NCBI GenBank assembly: GCA_000961765.1
Contig: LADT01000002.1
Span: 62,001-126,000, forward strand
Source: Clostridiaceae bacterium BRH_c20a
GTDB lineage: Bacteria; Bacillota; Peptococcia; Peptococcales; BICA1-8
Direction of reading: 5' to 3'
Length of the DNA stretch: 64,000 nucleotides
Part shown: positions 15,964 to 25,566 of the stretch, piece after piece
Position numbering within the stretch: the stretch's first letter is position 1
Layout of the letters: each line of letters begins with the position of its first letter
Position numbers and translations under genes: made by a program
Notes under the pieces: model-generated
Seen by the model: the letters and a program-made list of their open reading frames with translations, nothing else
Databases searched by the model: none
Told to the model about the DNA's origin: nothing

Positions 15964-17043
15964 TCATCCCTCCTGGTTCTCGTTAGTTTCCTCAATCAAA
16001 ACTCCTGCTTCTTTTGCCTGTGTTTCACTCTTTATATCTATTTTCCAACCCGTTAGTTTAGCTGCTAATCTAGCATTCTGCCCTTCTTTTCCAATAGCTA
16101 ATGATAGCTGGTAGTCAGGAACAATTACCCTAGCCTTTTTCTCATCACCAAAGACTTGAACATCTAATACCTTAGCAGGGCTTAACGAATTGGCAATGTA
16201 TATATTCATATCTTTATCCCATTTAACTATGTCAATTTTTTCACCCCGTAATTCATTGACAATTGTCTGCACCCTCATACCTTTTGGTCCAACACAAGCA
16301 CCAACAGGATCAACATTTCCATTATGAGAATGTACTGCTATTTTAGAACGGGAACCGGCTTCTCTGGAAACTGATTTTATTTCAACTACACCATCATGAA
16401 TTTCAGGTACTTCCAATTCAAATAACCTTTTTAATAACCCGGGATGGGTTCTAGAAACAATAATTTGAGGTCCTTTTGGGGTTTTACGAACTTCTACAAT
16501 ATATGCTTTAACACGTTCATGAACAATATAGTTTTCCCCGGGAATCTGCTCAGTTGGGGTCAAAACCGCTTCAGTCTTACCTAAATCAACAAAAACATTT
16601 TTAGCCTCTAATCTTTGAATAGTTCCAGTTACTATATCGCTTTCTCTATTAGAAAACTCATTATATATTAATGCTCTTTCTGCCTCTCTTATCCTTTGTA
16701 CTACTACCTGCTTAGCTGTCTGGGCTGCTATACGTCCGAAATTTCTAGGAGTAACCTCCGATTCTACTATATCATTTAACTCATAGTTAGGGTTTATTTT
16801 TTGCGCATCCTCAATAGAAATATCTAAACGGTCATCATCAACTATGTTTACAACTTTCTTTTGGGAAAATACTTTAATTTCACCTGTAATTCGATCGAGA
16901 TAAACTCTCACATTTTGTAAAGATGCAAAGTTTTTTTTGTAAGCTGATATTAAAGCTGCCTCAATCGCTTCTAGAATAACTTCAGCATCGATGCCCTTTT
17001 CTTTTTCCAGTGCATTTAAAGCTTCAATCAACTCCAGATTCAT
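15964..17043 (-). CDS. nusA: Transcription termination/antitermination factor NusA
   Basis: A 359-residue protein that binds RNA polymerase and nascent RNA and affects pausing and termination. The N-terminal domain (about 1-125) includes EVILEAIEAALISAYKK. An S1 domain lies around 135-200, then KH1 with DPVGACVGPKGMRVQ (about 246-260) and KH2 with SLAIGKEGQNARLA (about 315-328). It lacks the proteobacterial C-terminal acidic repeats, as usual in Firmicutes. Confidence 0.97.
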   Translation of the reverse strand: MNLELIEALNALEKEKGIDAEVILEAIEAALISAYKKNFASLQNVRVYLDRITGEIKVFSQKKVVNIVDDDRLDISIEDAQKINPNYELNDIVESEVTPRNFGRIAAQTAKQVVVQRIREAERALIYNEFSNRESDIVTGTIQRLEAKNVFVDLGKTEAVLTPTEQIPGENYIVHERVKAYIVEVRKTPKGPQIIVSRTHPGLLKRLFELEVPEIHDGVVEIKSVSREAGSRSKIAVHSHNGNVDPVGACVGPKGMRVQTIVNELRGEKIDIVKWDKDMNIYIANSLSPAKVLDVQVFGDEKKARVIVPDYQLSLAIGKEGQNARLAAKLTGWKIDIKSETQAKEAGVLIEETNENQEG

Positions 17044-17070
17044 CTCAAATTACCTCCTTTTATGTAATTT

Positions 17071-17526
17071 TCAACCTTCCCATACTAAATTAGCTTTTGA
17101 TATCTTCTCTCTTGGAATAATAATTGTTTCTTTTTCAACCTCCATGCTAATATCAACATCGTTAGTATTTATTAATTTACCTATAAACTTCTTCTTGCCA
17201 GCTATAGGAATGAATGTTTTTACCTGGATTAAACGACCTTGAAATCTCTGAAAATCCCTGGTTTTTTTTAACGGCCTTTCCAGACCGGGCGATGATACTT
17301 CCAAATGATACACTTGGTTTATTGGGTCTTGGTCATCTAGTATTTTTTCCACAGACCTGCTGATTAGTTCACAGTCATCTAATGTTATGCCGGTCTCTTT
17401 ATCAATAAATATTCTTAAAAACCATTCCTGACCTTCTTTTACAAATTCAATATCTACAAGCTCCATCCCATTTTCTTCAATAATAGGTCCAGTTATGCCG
17501 GCAATTATTTCTTCAATTTTTGCCAT
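17071..17526 (-). CDS. rimP: Ribosome maturation factor RimP
   Basis: A 151-residue protein required for 30S assembly. The N-terminal domain shows NGMELVDIEFVKEGQEWFL and the conserved RIFIDKETGITLDDCELISR. The motif LEVSSPGLERPL lies near residue 85, followed by a small Sm-like C-terminal domain. The ATG at 17526 is selected because AAGGAG lies seven bases upstream. It is the first gene of the nusA-infB operon. Confidence 0.95.
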   Translation of the reverse strand: MAKIEEIIAGITGPIIEENGMELVDIEFVKEGQEWFLRIFIDKETGITLDDCELISRSVEKILDDQDPINQVYHLEVSSPGLERPLKKTRDFQRFQGRLIQVKTFIPIAGKKKFIGKLINTNDVDISMEVEKETIIIPREKISKANLVWEG

Positions 17527-17607
17527 AAACACACTCCTTCCTTAACTTGGTAACTATTATTTTTAGCATTAACTGTTACGGGTATACAATAAAGGAAAAA
17601 TAATATG

Positions 17608-17633
17608 AAAGAGTGGGCACAAACCCACTCTTT
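17608..17633 (-). promoter_or_regulatory. Leader hairpin (attenuator-like) upstream of rimP-nusA
   Basis: Perfect ten-base arms AAAGAGTGGG/CCCACTCTTT with a six-base loop, between the promoter and rimP. A T-rich segment (ATTATTTTTCC) starts a few bases later, so it resembles a weak intrinsic terminator. The operon encodes NusA, so autoregulation through this hairpin is plausible but not shown. Confidence 0.65.
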
Positions 17634-17674
17634 AGCAACAAAAATATCGTCATCTTCTGCAAAAATCCAAAATC

Positions 17675-17703
17675 AGTATACCATATACCGCAACTATTGG
17701 CAA
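17675..17703 (-). promoter_or_regulatory. Sigma-A promoter of the rimP-nusA-infB operon
   Basis: TTGCCA (17698-17703), 17 bases, TATACT (17675-17680) on the minus strand, directly after the polC stop codon. It gives a leader of about 140 bases before rimP. Confidence 0.8.
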
Positions 17704-17705
17704 GA

Positions 17706-20700
17706 TTAACTAAATAAGGCAAGTTGGTCTGTTTCTGGAAGTTCTGAAAGGCAGCCATGATCTTGGAGAGTCTCAATAACAGTCTTGCTTAGCTTAGCTC
17801 TAATTCTTAGGTCTTCTATAGATGTAAAGAAATATTCTTCTCTTGCCTTAATAATATTTTCTCCTGCCGTTATACCAACCCCTTGTAAAGCAACAAAAGG
17901 TGGAATTAAAGAGTTATTACTAATAATAAATTTTTGAGCATTAGATTTTTTTAAATCAACTCTAGTAAAGGTAAACCCTCGTAAATACATTTCCAGAGCT
18001 AACTCTAGTATGATCAACAGCTTGATTTCTTTTGCAGTAGCAGAATTTCCTTTCTCCTTAATAGATGTTAGCATCCTTTTCACTTCATAAATTCCGCCAG
18101 ATATAACCTGGGCATCAAACTCATCAGCACGAACAGAGAAAAATGTTGCGTAAAATGCTTGCGGGTAATTAACTTTAAAATAAGCAATTCTAAAGGCCAT
18201 CATCACATAAGCAACAGCATGGGCTTTAGGGAACATATATTTAATTTTTTTACAGGATTCAATATACCATAGGGGTACATTATGAGCCAACATAACGGCT
18301 TCATATTCAACTGGTACACCGTTACCTTTTCTAACTGACTCCATTACTTTAAAAGCCGTACTGGGGTCTACTCCCTTAAGAATTAAAAATGTCATTATAT
18401 CATCCCGGGTAGAAATTGCTTCAGATAATTTTGCGATAGAGTTTTTAATAAGGTCCTGAGCATTATTAAGCCATACATCTGTTCCATGGGAAAAACCACT
18501 TATGCGAACTAGTTCAGAAAATGTTTTGGGTTTAGTATCCTCAAGCATCTGGCGTACAAACTTTGTTCCAAATTCAGGTATCCCATATGTACCTACAGTT
18601 GAGCCTAGTTCTTCCGGTTGAATATTTAAGGCTTCAGGACTTGAAAACAGACTCATGGTTTGAGGGTCATCTAAGGGTATTTTCCTAGCATCAACTCCCG
18701 TTAAATCCTCGAGCATTTTTATTACTGTGGGGTCATCATGACCCAATATATCAAGTTTAACTAATCTGCTGCTAATTGAATGATAATCAAAATGAGTCGT
18801 AATTGTCTCTGTATTTTGGTCATCTGCAGGTCTCTGTAATGGAGTAAAGTCATGAATATCTATGCTTTTAGGAACAACCATCAAACCTCCTGGATGCTGA
18901 CCGGTAGTTTTTTTTACGCCACTACATCCTTCTACTAAACGATTTATTTCCGCTGAACGTTTTATCTGCTGACGTTCATCAAGATAATTTTTGACAAAGC
19001 CAAAAGCCGTTCTGTTGGCAATAGTAGAAATTGTCCCCGCCCGAAAAACATTATCCTTACCAAATAATTCTTCAGTATATTTATGGGCTCGAGGCTGATA
19101 TTCACCAGAAAAATTTAAATCAATATCAGGTACTTTATCACCTTTAAATCCTAAAAAAACTTCAAAAGGAATATCATGGCCGTCTTTAACCAAGGTATAT
19201 TCACAGTTAGGACAGGATTTATCAGGTAAATCTGCACCAGAACCATAGGATCCATCAGTAATAAATTGGGAATAAAAACATCTTGGACATTGATAATGGG
19301 GTGGAATTGGATTTACCTCAGTTATACCTGTTAAAGTCGCAACAAATGAGGAACCCACAGAACCTCTAGATCCTACTAAGTAACCATCATCATTTGATTT
19401 TTTAACCAATTTATGTGCAATCAGATAAAGAACAGCAAAACCATTATTTATTATAGAATCAAGCTCTTTTTTTATTCTTGCTTCTACTATTTCAGGAAGA
19501 TTTGGTCCATACATTTTTTTTGCTGTTAAATAGGTTAAATTAATTATTTCATCTTCAGCTCCAGAAATTTCCGGAGGAAAAAACTCATCAGGTATCGGTT
19601 TTATTTTTTCTATTTGGGAAACCAAATATTTTGGATTCTCTACTACTACTTTCTTTGCTTCTTTTTCTCCCAAATAGGAAAATTCTTCAAGCATCTCATC
19701 AGTTGTTTTTAAATACAGCGGCCCCTGCTGATCAGCATCAGAAAAGCCTTTACCCGCCATTAATATTCTCCGAAATATCTCATCCTCCGGATTTGCAAAA
19801 TGTACATCACCGGTAGCAACAACAGGTATATTCATTTTTAGTCCTAAGGAGTACAAATCTTGATTTAACTTTTTTAGTTCTGAATCAGAATTTAATGTTC
19901 CGTTTCGAATTAAAAATTCATTATTACCTATGGGTTGAACTTCGATAAAATCATAAAATTGTGCAATTTCTGTTAGTATATCAAAATTATTTTTCACCTC
20001 TAAGTATTTACTAATTAGTTCTCCTGCTTCACAAGCAGTACCAATTAATATTCCTGTTCTTTTTTCCCTTAAAAGACTCTTAGGAATCCTAGGTACCCGA
20101 CTAAAAAATTTTAGGTGGGATTCAGTAACCAAATTATATAAGTTTTTCAAACCTTCTTTATTTTTTACTAAAAGAATACAGTGATAGTTAGGTATTTTCC
20201 CTTGGTATTTAATACTATCATCGAAAATATATGCTTCTATTCCATAGATAATTTTAATATTGTATTTTTCCCCTGCTTCATAAGCTTCCGGAAAGGACTG
20301 AACAACACCATGATCAGTAATGGCAATAGCTTCATGTCCCCACCCTGAAGCTATTTTAATGAGATCTTTAGCCGAACTAACACCATCCATACTACTCATT
20401 TTTGTATGTAAATGTAGTTCAACCCGCTTCTCTTTCGCAGTATCTGTACGGCCTTTAGCTATCAGTAAATTAATATCATTGACCATAAGAGTTAACTCTT
20501 GAGAAAATTTATCTATTTGAACCGTGCCCTTTACTTTAATTCTTGGACTATTAGTGATTTTTGCCATTATATCCTCTATTTCTTTCAATTCCCTAATTAT
20601 TTTACATGTAACCGAATCAGTTAAATCAGTTACACAAAAGCTAAGAATAGCACGTCCAGTTTTTAGCTGTCTGATATCTAAAGAAAAAGGAGTTCCAATT

Positions 20701-21398
20701 ACCACAACATTATGCTCTTCTTCAACCACTTCTTTGATAGGTTTTGCTTCTCCTTTTATTTTTTTACCAAATAGTATTTCATTAGTCTTATTATTATCTT
20801 TTGGGGGTTGGTTTTTTTGTTTGCCGCTAAGCTGTAAAGGAATATACTCTGAATTTTGTTTTTCCTCTATCTTATTTAATACAACTGGTAAAATCTGTTT
20901 ATCCCATTTTAAGTTTATTCTCGGCGAATAATCTAAGAAAACAGTAAATAATTCTTCCAGGTATTTTGCACAACCCTTATTGGTAAGATATTTCACCCCC
21001 AATGCCGAACCCAAATAAATTTCTAAAATATCTTCATTTATGATTTTCCAATAACTATTAGACATCCATCCCTGGGTACTGGGGTATTTGCCCATTAAAA
21101 AGCTTAGGATATTTTCCCAATTCTCTTCTAAAAAAAATTGTAATGTAGTATGCTGTTGAATTTTTGGTTTTAGAATTATTTTATCAACCTCTGGTAAGAA
21201 CCTAGCTAGATTATTGCTGCAATTTTGTAATAATTTAAGGGAAGGAAGGTGCTGACAAAAAAAATAGATTTCCCAAGTATTTTGTACTTGGGAAACTTCA
21301 ACCTTAGAAATGTTTATTTTTTTGAAAAATCTTTTTACTTCTTCAGGGATTGAAATATCTTTATTATTCATGACTTCTGATAAAAAACTTAGTTCCAT
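17706..21398 (-). CDS. polC: DNA polymerase III PolC, lacking the exonuclease domain
   Basis: A 1230-residue Gram-positive replicase. Order: N-terminal region, OB fold, PHP domain opening VELHLHTKMSSMDG, polymerase core with GSRGSVGSSFVA, a four-Cys zinc motif (CPRC/CPNC) and DKVPDIDLNFSGEYQPRAH. The C-terminus ends in a sliding-clamp-type motif QLALF. PolC is usually about 1430 residues because a DEDDh 3'-5' exonuclease of about 190 residues interrupts the PHP domain. Here EAYIFDDS passes through a short linker straight to HCILLVKNKEGLKNLY, with no FD-x-ETTG motif and no frame break. The ATG at 21398 has GTGAGGT upstream. Proofreading must come from another protein. Confidence 0.95.
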   Translation of the reverse strand: MELSFLSEVMNNKDISIPEEVKRFFKKINISKVEVSQVQNTWEIYFFCQHLPSLKLLQNCSNNLARFLPEVDKIILKPKIQQHTTLQFFLEENWENILSFLMGKYPSTQGWMSNSYWKIINEDILEIYLGSALGVKYLTNKGCAKYLEELFTVFLDYSPRINLKWDKQILPVVLNKIEEKQNSEYIPLQLSGKQKNQPPKDNNKTNEILFGKKIKGEAKPIKEVVEEEHNVVVIGTPFSLDIRQLKTGRAILSFCVTDLTDSVTCKIIRELKEIEDIMAKITNSPRIKVKGTVQIDKFSQELTLMVNDINLLIAKGRTDTAKEKRVELHLHTKMSSMDGVSSAKDLIKIASGWGHEAIAITDHGVVQSFPEAYEAGEKYNIKIIYGIEAYIFDDSIKYQGKIPNYHCILLVKNKEGLKNLYNLVTESHLKFFSRVPRIPKSLLREKRTGILIGTACEAGELISKYLEVKNNFDILTEIAQFYDFIEVQPIGNNEFLIRNGTLNSDSELKKLNQDLYSLGLKMNIPVVATGDVHFANPEDEIFRRILMAGKGFSDADQQGPLYLKTTDEMLEEFSYLGEKEAKKVVVENPKYLVSQIEKIKPIPDEFFPPEISGAEDEIINLTYLTAKKMYGPNLPEIVEARIKKELDSIINNGFAVLYLIAHKLVKKSNDDGYLVGSRGSVGSSFVATLTGITEVNPIPPHYQCPRCFYSQFITDGSYGSGADLPDKSCPNCEYTLVKDGHDIPFEVFLGFKGDKVPDIDLNFSGEYQPRAHKYTEELFGKDNVFRAGTISTIANRTAFGFVKNYLDERQQIKRSAEINRLVEGCSGVKKTTGQHPGGLMVVPKSIDIHDFTPLQRPADDQNTETITTHFDYHSISSRLVKLDILGHDDPTVIKMLEDLTGVDARKIPLDDPQTMSLFSSPEALNIQPEELGSTVGTYGIPEFGTKFVRQMLEDTKPKTFSELVRISGFSHGTDVWLNNAQDLIKNSIAKLSEAISTRDDIMTFLILKGVDPSTAFKVMESVRKGNGVPVEYEAVMLAHNVPLWYIESCKKIKYMFPKAHAVAYVMMAFRIAYFKVNYPQAFYATFFSVRADEFDAQVISGGIYEVKRMLTSIKEKGNSATAKEIKLLIILELALEMYLRGFTFTRVDLKKSNAQKFIISNNSLIPPFVALQGVGITAGENIIKAREEYFFTSIEDLRIRAKLSKTVIETLQDHGCLSELPETDQLALFS

Positions 21399-21408
21399 AT
21401 TTACCTCA

Positions 21409-22077
21409 CTATTCGAACTTAACTTTGTGTACACCTTTTAAACTTTCCAAGGAGGAAATGACTTTCGATGTTTCAATACTAGCAGGGAGTTTAACATGCA
21501 TTTCCAATTGAATAGTATCATCATCAAGTTTTTCGCGTATTAGCTCAATGTTTATTACATTTATATTAAAGTCACCTAAAGTACTGCAAACTAATCCGAT
21601 TTGGCCTGGCCGATCATCTACTTGGACATTTAGACTTTGCAGTCTTTTTCTTTTACTAACTACATCTTCTAATTTAGAAAGATATACTAAAGAGATATAA
21701 ACTATCAATGTAGTGATAAGTGCTGCCAGATAAGCTCCTGACCCGACAGCTAAACCTATGCCCGCCACCACCCAAAGAGTTGCAGCAGTTGTCAGACCTT
21801 TAACATTACCCCCTGAACGCATTATGGTGCCTGCTCCTAAAAAACCTATACCGCTTACAACTTGAGCAGCAATTCGACCAGGATCAATGTTAGTACTCTC
21901 GGCGAACTGCAAATAAATGGAAATAGAAACAATCATTATCAAACAAGAACCCACGGAAACCAAAGTATGGGTTCTAAATCCTGCTGACTTATTTAAAGCT
22001 TCTCTTTCTAATCCAATAATTCCTCCTAAGACAGCAGACAACACAAGCCTTATTATTATTTCTAATTCCCATATCAT
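21409..22077 (-). CDS. MgtC/SapB-family membrane protein with C-terminal ACT-like domain
   Basis: A 222-residue protein with about four membrane helices (residues 5-135) and the family motif GGIIGLEREALNKSAGFRTHTLV. It continues with AAQVVSGIGFLGAGTI and GLTTAATLWV. The soluble tail (about 145-222) contains VDDRPGQIGLVCSTLGDFNINVI, an ACT-like fold. MgtC proteins are linked to magnesium homeostasis and modulation of membrane ATPases; the role here is unknown. It stops ten bases before polC. A gene of this kind between proS and polC is not part of the usual block. Confidence 0.88.
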   Translation of the reverse strand: MIWELEIIIRLVLSAVLGGIIGLEREALNKSAGFRTHTLVSVGSCLIMIVSISIYLQFAESTNIDPGRIAAQVVSGIGFLGAGTIMRSGGNVKGLTTAATLWVVAGIGLAVGSGAYLAALITTLIVYISLVYLSKLEDVVSKRKRLQSLNVQVDDRPGQIGLVCSTLGDFNINVINIELIREKLDDDTIQLEMHVKLPASIETSKVISSLESLKGVHKVKFE

Positions 22078-22087
22078 AAAAACACCC

Positions 22088-22714
22088 CTAGCCGTGGGTT
22101 ACATTTTTAGCGATTTCCCAATACATTTTAAGACGATAGGCAAACCCTTTGACTAAACCTAATTTTTCTTCCTTCATAACATGGGATAAATCCCTCAAAA
22201 GAACTTCTTTTACCATTAGGTTATTCTGAGCAGCATATTTTGTTAATGCAACTTCTACTCCAAACCTTGAGATATGTAAATTACTAATCTTAAACAGATG
22301 TTCTTTTTTGACAATTCTCTGACCTGAGAGAAAAGGTGCAATAACTTGAGCTAAGTCCGTTGTTTTCCTGCCATTATCAAAAATACCAACAATCATATCA
22401 TAGTTATCTTTAATACTTGCTAACATACACTTAATGTGCTCTACCTTAAGGCCAACTAAATCAGCATCCAAAAACAAAATATAATCTCCCTGGGCAGCTT
22501 TTGTCCCAATAATCATTGCGCCACCTTTACCTAAGTTTTCAGGGAGAGCAATAAGTTGTACGGGGTAAGTTTTAACTATAGCCGCAGTATTATCTGTAGA
22601 TCCATCGCTTACCACTATAACTTCTTTTAAGTCCGGAACTTGAGTAACTACATCAAGAACAAGGCTGATATTTTTCTCTTCATTATATGCGGGGATAACA
22701 GCACTGACAACCAT
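22088..22714 (-). CDS. Family 2 glycosyltransferase
   Basis: A 208-residue GT-A fold enzyme without membrane helices. Motifs are VIPAYNEEKNI (6-16), VSDGSTDNT (about 35-43), LPENLGKGGAM and the metal-binding DADL (about 83-86). It lacks the C-terminal membrane domain of dolichol-phosphate mannose synthases, so it may act on a soluble or membrane-edge acceptor. The donor sugar cannot be told. It lies 16 bases after proS and ten bases before the MgtC-like gene, so all three are probably cotranscribed. Confidence 0.88.
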   Translation of the reverse strand: MVVSAVIPAYNEEKNISLVLDVVTQVPDLKEVIVVSDGSTDNTAAIVKTYPVQLIALPENLGKGGAMIIGTKAAQGDYILFLDADLVGLKVEHIKCMLASIKDNYDMIVGIFDNGRKTTDLAQVIAPFLSGQRIVKKEHLFKISNLHISRFGVEVALTKYAAQNNLMVKEVLLRDLSHVMKEEKLGLVKGFAYRLKMYWEIAKNVTHG

Positions 22715-22730
22715 TTTAATCCTCCCAAAT

Positions 22731-24440
22731 CTATGACCTTAGATAATTAATAACAGTCTCTGCAATAATTGATAAAGGAATTTCCTTAGAACTATCTTCA
22801 GTACGCAATTTATATTCAATAAGACCTTCATTAACACTTTTCTTTCCTATCGTTAACCTTATAGGGAACCCAATAAGGTCGGCATCTTTAAACTTTACAC
22901 CAGGTCGTTCATTTCTATCATCTAACACAACCTCTATTCCCTGTTGTGTTAATTCTTTATATAACTTTTCGGAAATTTCCATATGATCCTTATCTTTAGT
23001 AGATATTGGAATTATAACAACATGATAAGGTGCAATAGACATTGGCCAAATTATGCCATCATCATCATAATTCTGTTCCACGGCAGCCGCCATAGTTCTT
23101 GTTACTCCAATTCCATAACAACCCATAACTATTAAATTTTCCTTACCATTTTCGTCCAAATACGTAGCATTCAAAGCAGTACTATACTTTGTCCCTAATT
23201 TAAATACTTGTCCTACTTCAATACCCCTAGTAATTTCTAAATGGCTCCCGCATTTTGGACATGGTTCACCTGGTTCCGCAAAGCGAAAATCAAAATATCC
23301 ATTAACTCGGAAATCCCTTTCACTATTAACATTATTCAGATGATATGGTACTTCATTAGCACCACAAATAGCATTGACTAATCCCTTTATCTCTAAATCA
23401 GCATATACAGGGATATTCTTAAGCCCCACAGGGCCAACAAAACCTATTTTACATCCAGTAATTTCTTCAACTTTTTCCTCTGAAGCAAACTGCAAATTAT
23501 AACAGGGATGTACTTTTTGAACTTTTATCTCATTGATATTTCTGTCACCCCTAATTAGTACAGCAATTACCTGCTCATCTGCCTGATAAAATAAAGTTTT
23601 AATGCACTTCTTAGAGTCGATATTCATAAACCCAGTTAATTGCTCAATTGTTTTTATATTTGGCGTATGTACTTTTTCCATTTCTTTATTATCTTCAGGT
23701 ATGATATTATCAGAATCTCCAATACCACAGGGTGCAATCTCGATGTTTGCAGCATACTCACAATCATTACAATAAACTATTGAAGCCTCACCATTTTCGG
23801 CTAAAACCATGAATTCGTGGCTTGCATCACCACCTATTGCACCGGAATCAGCTTCTACAGGTCTAAATTCCAAACCAAAGCGGGTAAAAATATTAATATA
23901 AGCATCATACATTTTCTTATAACTCACAGCTAAGCCTTCTTCATCTTTATCAAATGAATAAAGGTCTTTCATAATAAACTCCCGACCTCGCATTAAACCA
24001 AACCTGGGCCTTCTTTCATCACGATATTTGTTTTGAATTTGGTAAAGCCTTAAGGGCAGCTGTCGATAAGAACTAACCTCACCTCTAATTAAATCAGTAA
24101 TAATTTCTTCATGGGTAGGTCCTAGACAAAAATCCCGGTTATGACGATCTTTTAACCGAAACATTTCATCCCCATAAACGTGCCACCGACCTGTTTCCAG
24201 CCATAGCTCAGCCGGCTGCATAATTGGCAGTAATACTTCAAGACCGCCGGCTTTATTCATTTCATCTCTAATAATATCCTGAATTTTCCTTAATACCCTG
24301 TGGGCAAAAGGTAAATATGTATACACACCTGCTGCACCTTTTCTGATATAACCTGCCCTTAAGAGAAGTTGATGGCTAATAATCTCTGCTTCAGCAGGGG
24401 TTGAACGAAGGGTTGGTACAAAAGTTTCAGTCATTCTCAT
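22731..24440 (-). CDS. proS: Prolyl-tRNA synthetase, bacterial type
   Basis: A 569-residue class II synthetase. Motif 2 region [16 protein letters not shown] (about 143-158) and motif 3 [13 protein letters not shown] (about 442-454) are present. The editing insertion (INS) domain of about 180 residues lies between them. The anticodon-binding domain is C-terminal. The ATG at 24440 gives the usual [11 protein letters not shown] start and has AAGGAG 11 bases upstream. It overlaps the end of ispG by 14 bases. No T-box leader is visible. Confidence 0.96.
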   Translation of the reverse strand: MRMTETFVPTLRSTPAEAEIISHQLLLRAGYIRKGAAGVYTYLPFAHRVLRKIQDIIRDEMNKAGGLEVLLPIMQPAELWLETGRWHVYGDEMFRLKDRHNRDFCLGPTHEEIITDLIRGEVSSYRQLPLRLYQIQNKYRDERRPRFGLMRGREFIMKDLYSFDKDEEGLAVSYKKMYDAYINIFTRFGLEFRPVEADSGAIGGDASHEFMVLAENGEASIVYCNDCEYAANIEIAPCGIGDSDNIIPEDNKEMEKVHTPNIKTIEQLTGFMNIDSKKCIKTLFYQADEQVIAVLIRGDRNINEIKVQKVHPCYNLQFASEEKVEEITGCKIGFVGPVGLKNIPVYADLEIKGLVNAICGANEVPYHLNNVNSERDFRVNGYFDFRFAEPGEPCPKCGSHLEITRGIEVGQVFKLGTKYSTALNATYLDENGKENLIVMGCYGIGVTRTMAAAVEQNYDDDGIIWPMSIAPYHVVIIPISTKDKDHMEISEKLYKELTQQGIEVVLDDRNERPGVKFKDADLIGFPIRLTIGKKSVNEGLIEYKLRTEDSSKEIPLSIIAETVINYLRS

Positions 24441-25506
24441 GGCTATCACTTCTCCTTATCTTGTCAATCTCACTTAGTAAAGCGGGTAAAAGCTGGTCTT
24501 CTGTAACTTTTTTAATTATTTTTCCTTTTTTGAATATAAGACCCTCCCCCTTACCTCCTGCTATCCCCAAGTCAGCTTCTCTGGCCTCGCCTGGGCCATT
24601 GACAATGCATCCCATAATAGCCAGTTTTAAGGGAAAGTCTAAATCTGCTATCTGTTTATCTACTTCATTTACTAATTTATCAAGATCAATTTGACAACGG
24701 CCACATGTTGGACAGGATATAATCTCAACTCCGCTTCTTTTTAAATCTAAGGATTCTAATATTTTTATTGCAACTGGAATCTCTTTCAATGGATCACCAG
24801 TTAAGGAAACCCTAATTGTATCACCAATCCCCTCTGCTAAAAGAGTACCGATACCAATAGCTGATTTTACAACTCCGTATTTTTCTGTCCCCGCTTCAGT
24901 AACTCCTAAATGTAAAGGATAGGGAACTTGCTCAGCTATTTTACGATAAGCATCTATCATTAAAGGTACGTGGGAGGCTTTGAGTGACACTTTTATTTTT
25001 GTAAAGTGATTTTTCTCCAGCAAGACTACATGTCGTAATGCACTCTCTACTAGACCTTGAGCTGTCACACCTTGATATTTTTCCAGTATATCCTTTTCCA
25101 AGGAACCTGAATTGACTCCAATCCTAATTGGCACATCATAATAGACGGCAGCTTTTACAACTTCTTTTATTCGCAGGTCACTACCAATATTTCCTGGATT
25201 TATTCTCAATCCAGCCACACCATTTTCTAGTGCCTCAATTGCTAGTCGATAGTCAAAATGTATATCTGCAATAACAGGAATAGGACTTTCTGTACAAATT
25301 CTATTTAAGCCTTGGGCGGCTTGTCCATCAGGTACGGCTACCCTAATAATCTGACAGCCCAAGCGGAAAAGTTCTTTGATTTGCTTTAGGGTAGCCAGAG
25401 TATCTCGGGTATCTGTATTTGTCATTGATTGAATACTTATTGGGTTATCGGAGCCAATTCCTATTGCTCCCAAACTAAAATTAATAGTCTTTCTTCGTGA
25501 AATCAA
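24427..25506 (-). CDS. ispG: 4-hydroxy-3-methylbut-2-enyl-diphosphate synthase
   Basis: A 359-residue [4Fe-4S] enzyme of the methylerythritol phosphate isoprenoid pathway. The N-terminal TIM barrel shows [10 protein letters not shown] and [15 protein letters not shown]. The cluster ligands are CPTCGRC near residue 264 and GCIVNGPGE near residue 301. The start is taken as TTG at 25506, giving MISRRKT as in other IspG proteins, with GGTGA five bases upstream. A GTG at 25518 is the alternative. Confidence 0.94.
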   Translation of the reverse strand: MISRRKTINFSLGAIGIGSDNPISIQSMTNTDTRDTLATLKQIKELFRLGCQIIRVAVPDGQAAQGLNRICTESPIPVIADIHFDYRLAIEALENGVAGLRINPGNIGSDLRIKEVVKAAVYYDVPIRIGVNSGSLEKDILEKYQGVTAQGLVESALRHVVLLEKNHFTKIKVSLKASHVPLMIDAYRKIAEQVPYPLHLGVTEAGTEKYGVVKSAIGIGTLLAEGIGDTIRVSLTGDPLKEIPVAIKILESLDLKRSGVEIISCPTCGRCQIDLDKLVNEVDKQIADLDFPLKLAIMGCIVNGPGEAREADLGIAGGKGEGLIFKKGKIIKKVTEDQLLPALLSEIDKIRRSDSHEND

Positions 25507-25566
25507 AATAATCACCACTATTATTAATTATTTACGAAATGAAATGCCAACCGGACTTCTACCATT

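Noticed and set aside
17576-17776. A 66-codon minus-strand open frame across the polC end and the rimP leader
   Set aside because: It is out of frame with polC and covers the promoter and hairpin of the rimP operon. The product looks like random leucine-rich sequence.
20524-20931. A 135-codon plus-strand open frame opposite polC
   Set aside because: It is antisense to the conserved PolC coding sequence, with low-complexity hydrophobic content and no recognisable start signal.
17706-21398. PolC as a frameshifted or broken gene because it is short
   Set aside because: The reading frame is continuous and the polymerase, PHP and clamp-binding motifs are intact. Only the exonuclease insertion is missing, with a clean junction.
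22731-24440. A T-box leader for proS
   Set aside because: proS overlaps the end of ispG by 14 bases, leaving no room for a leader. No T-box sequence was seen.
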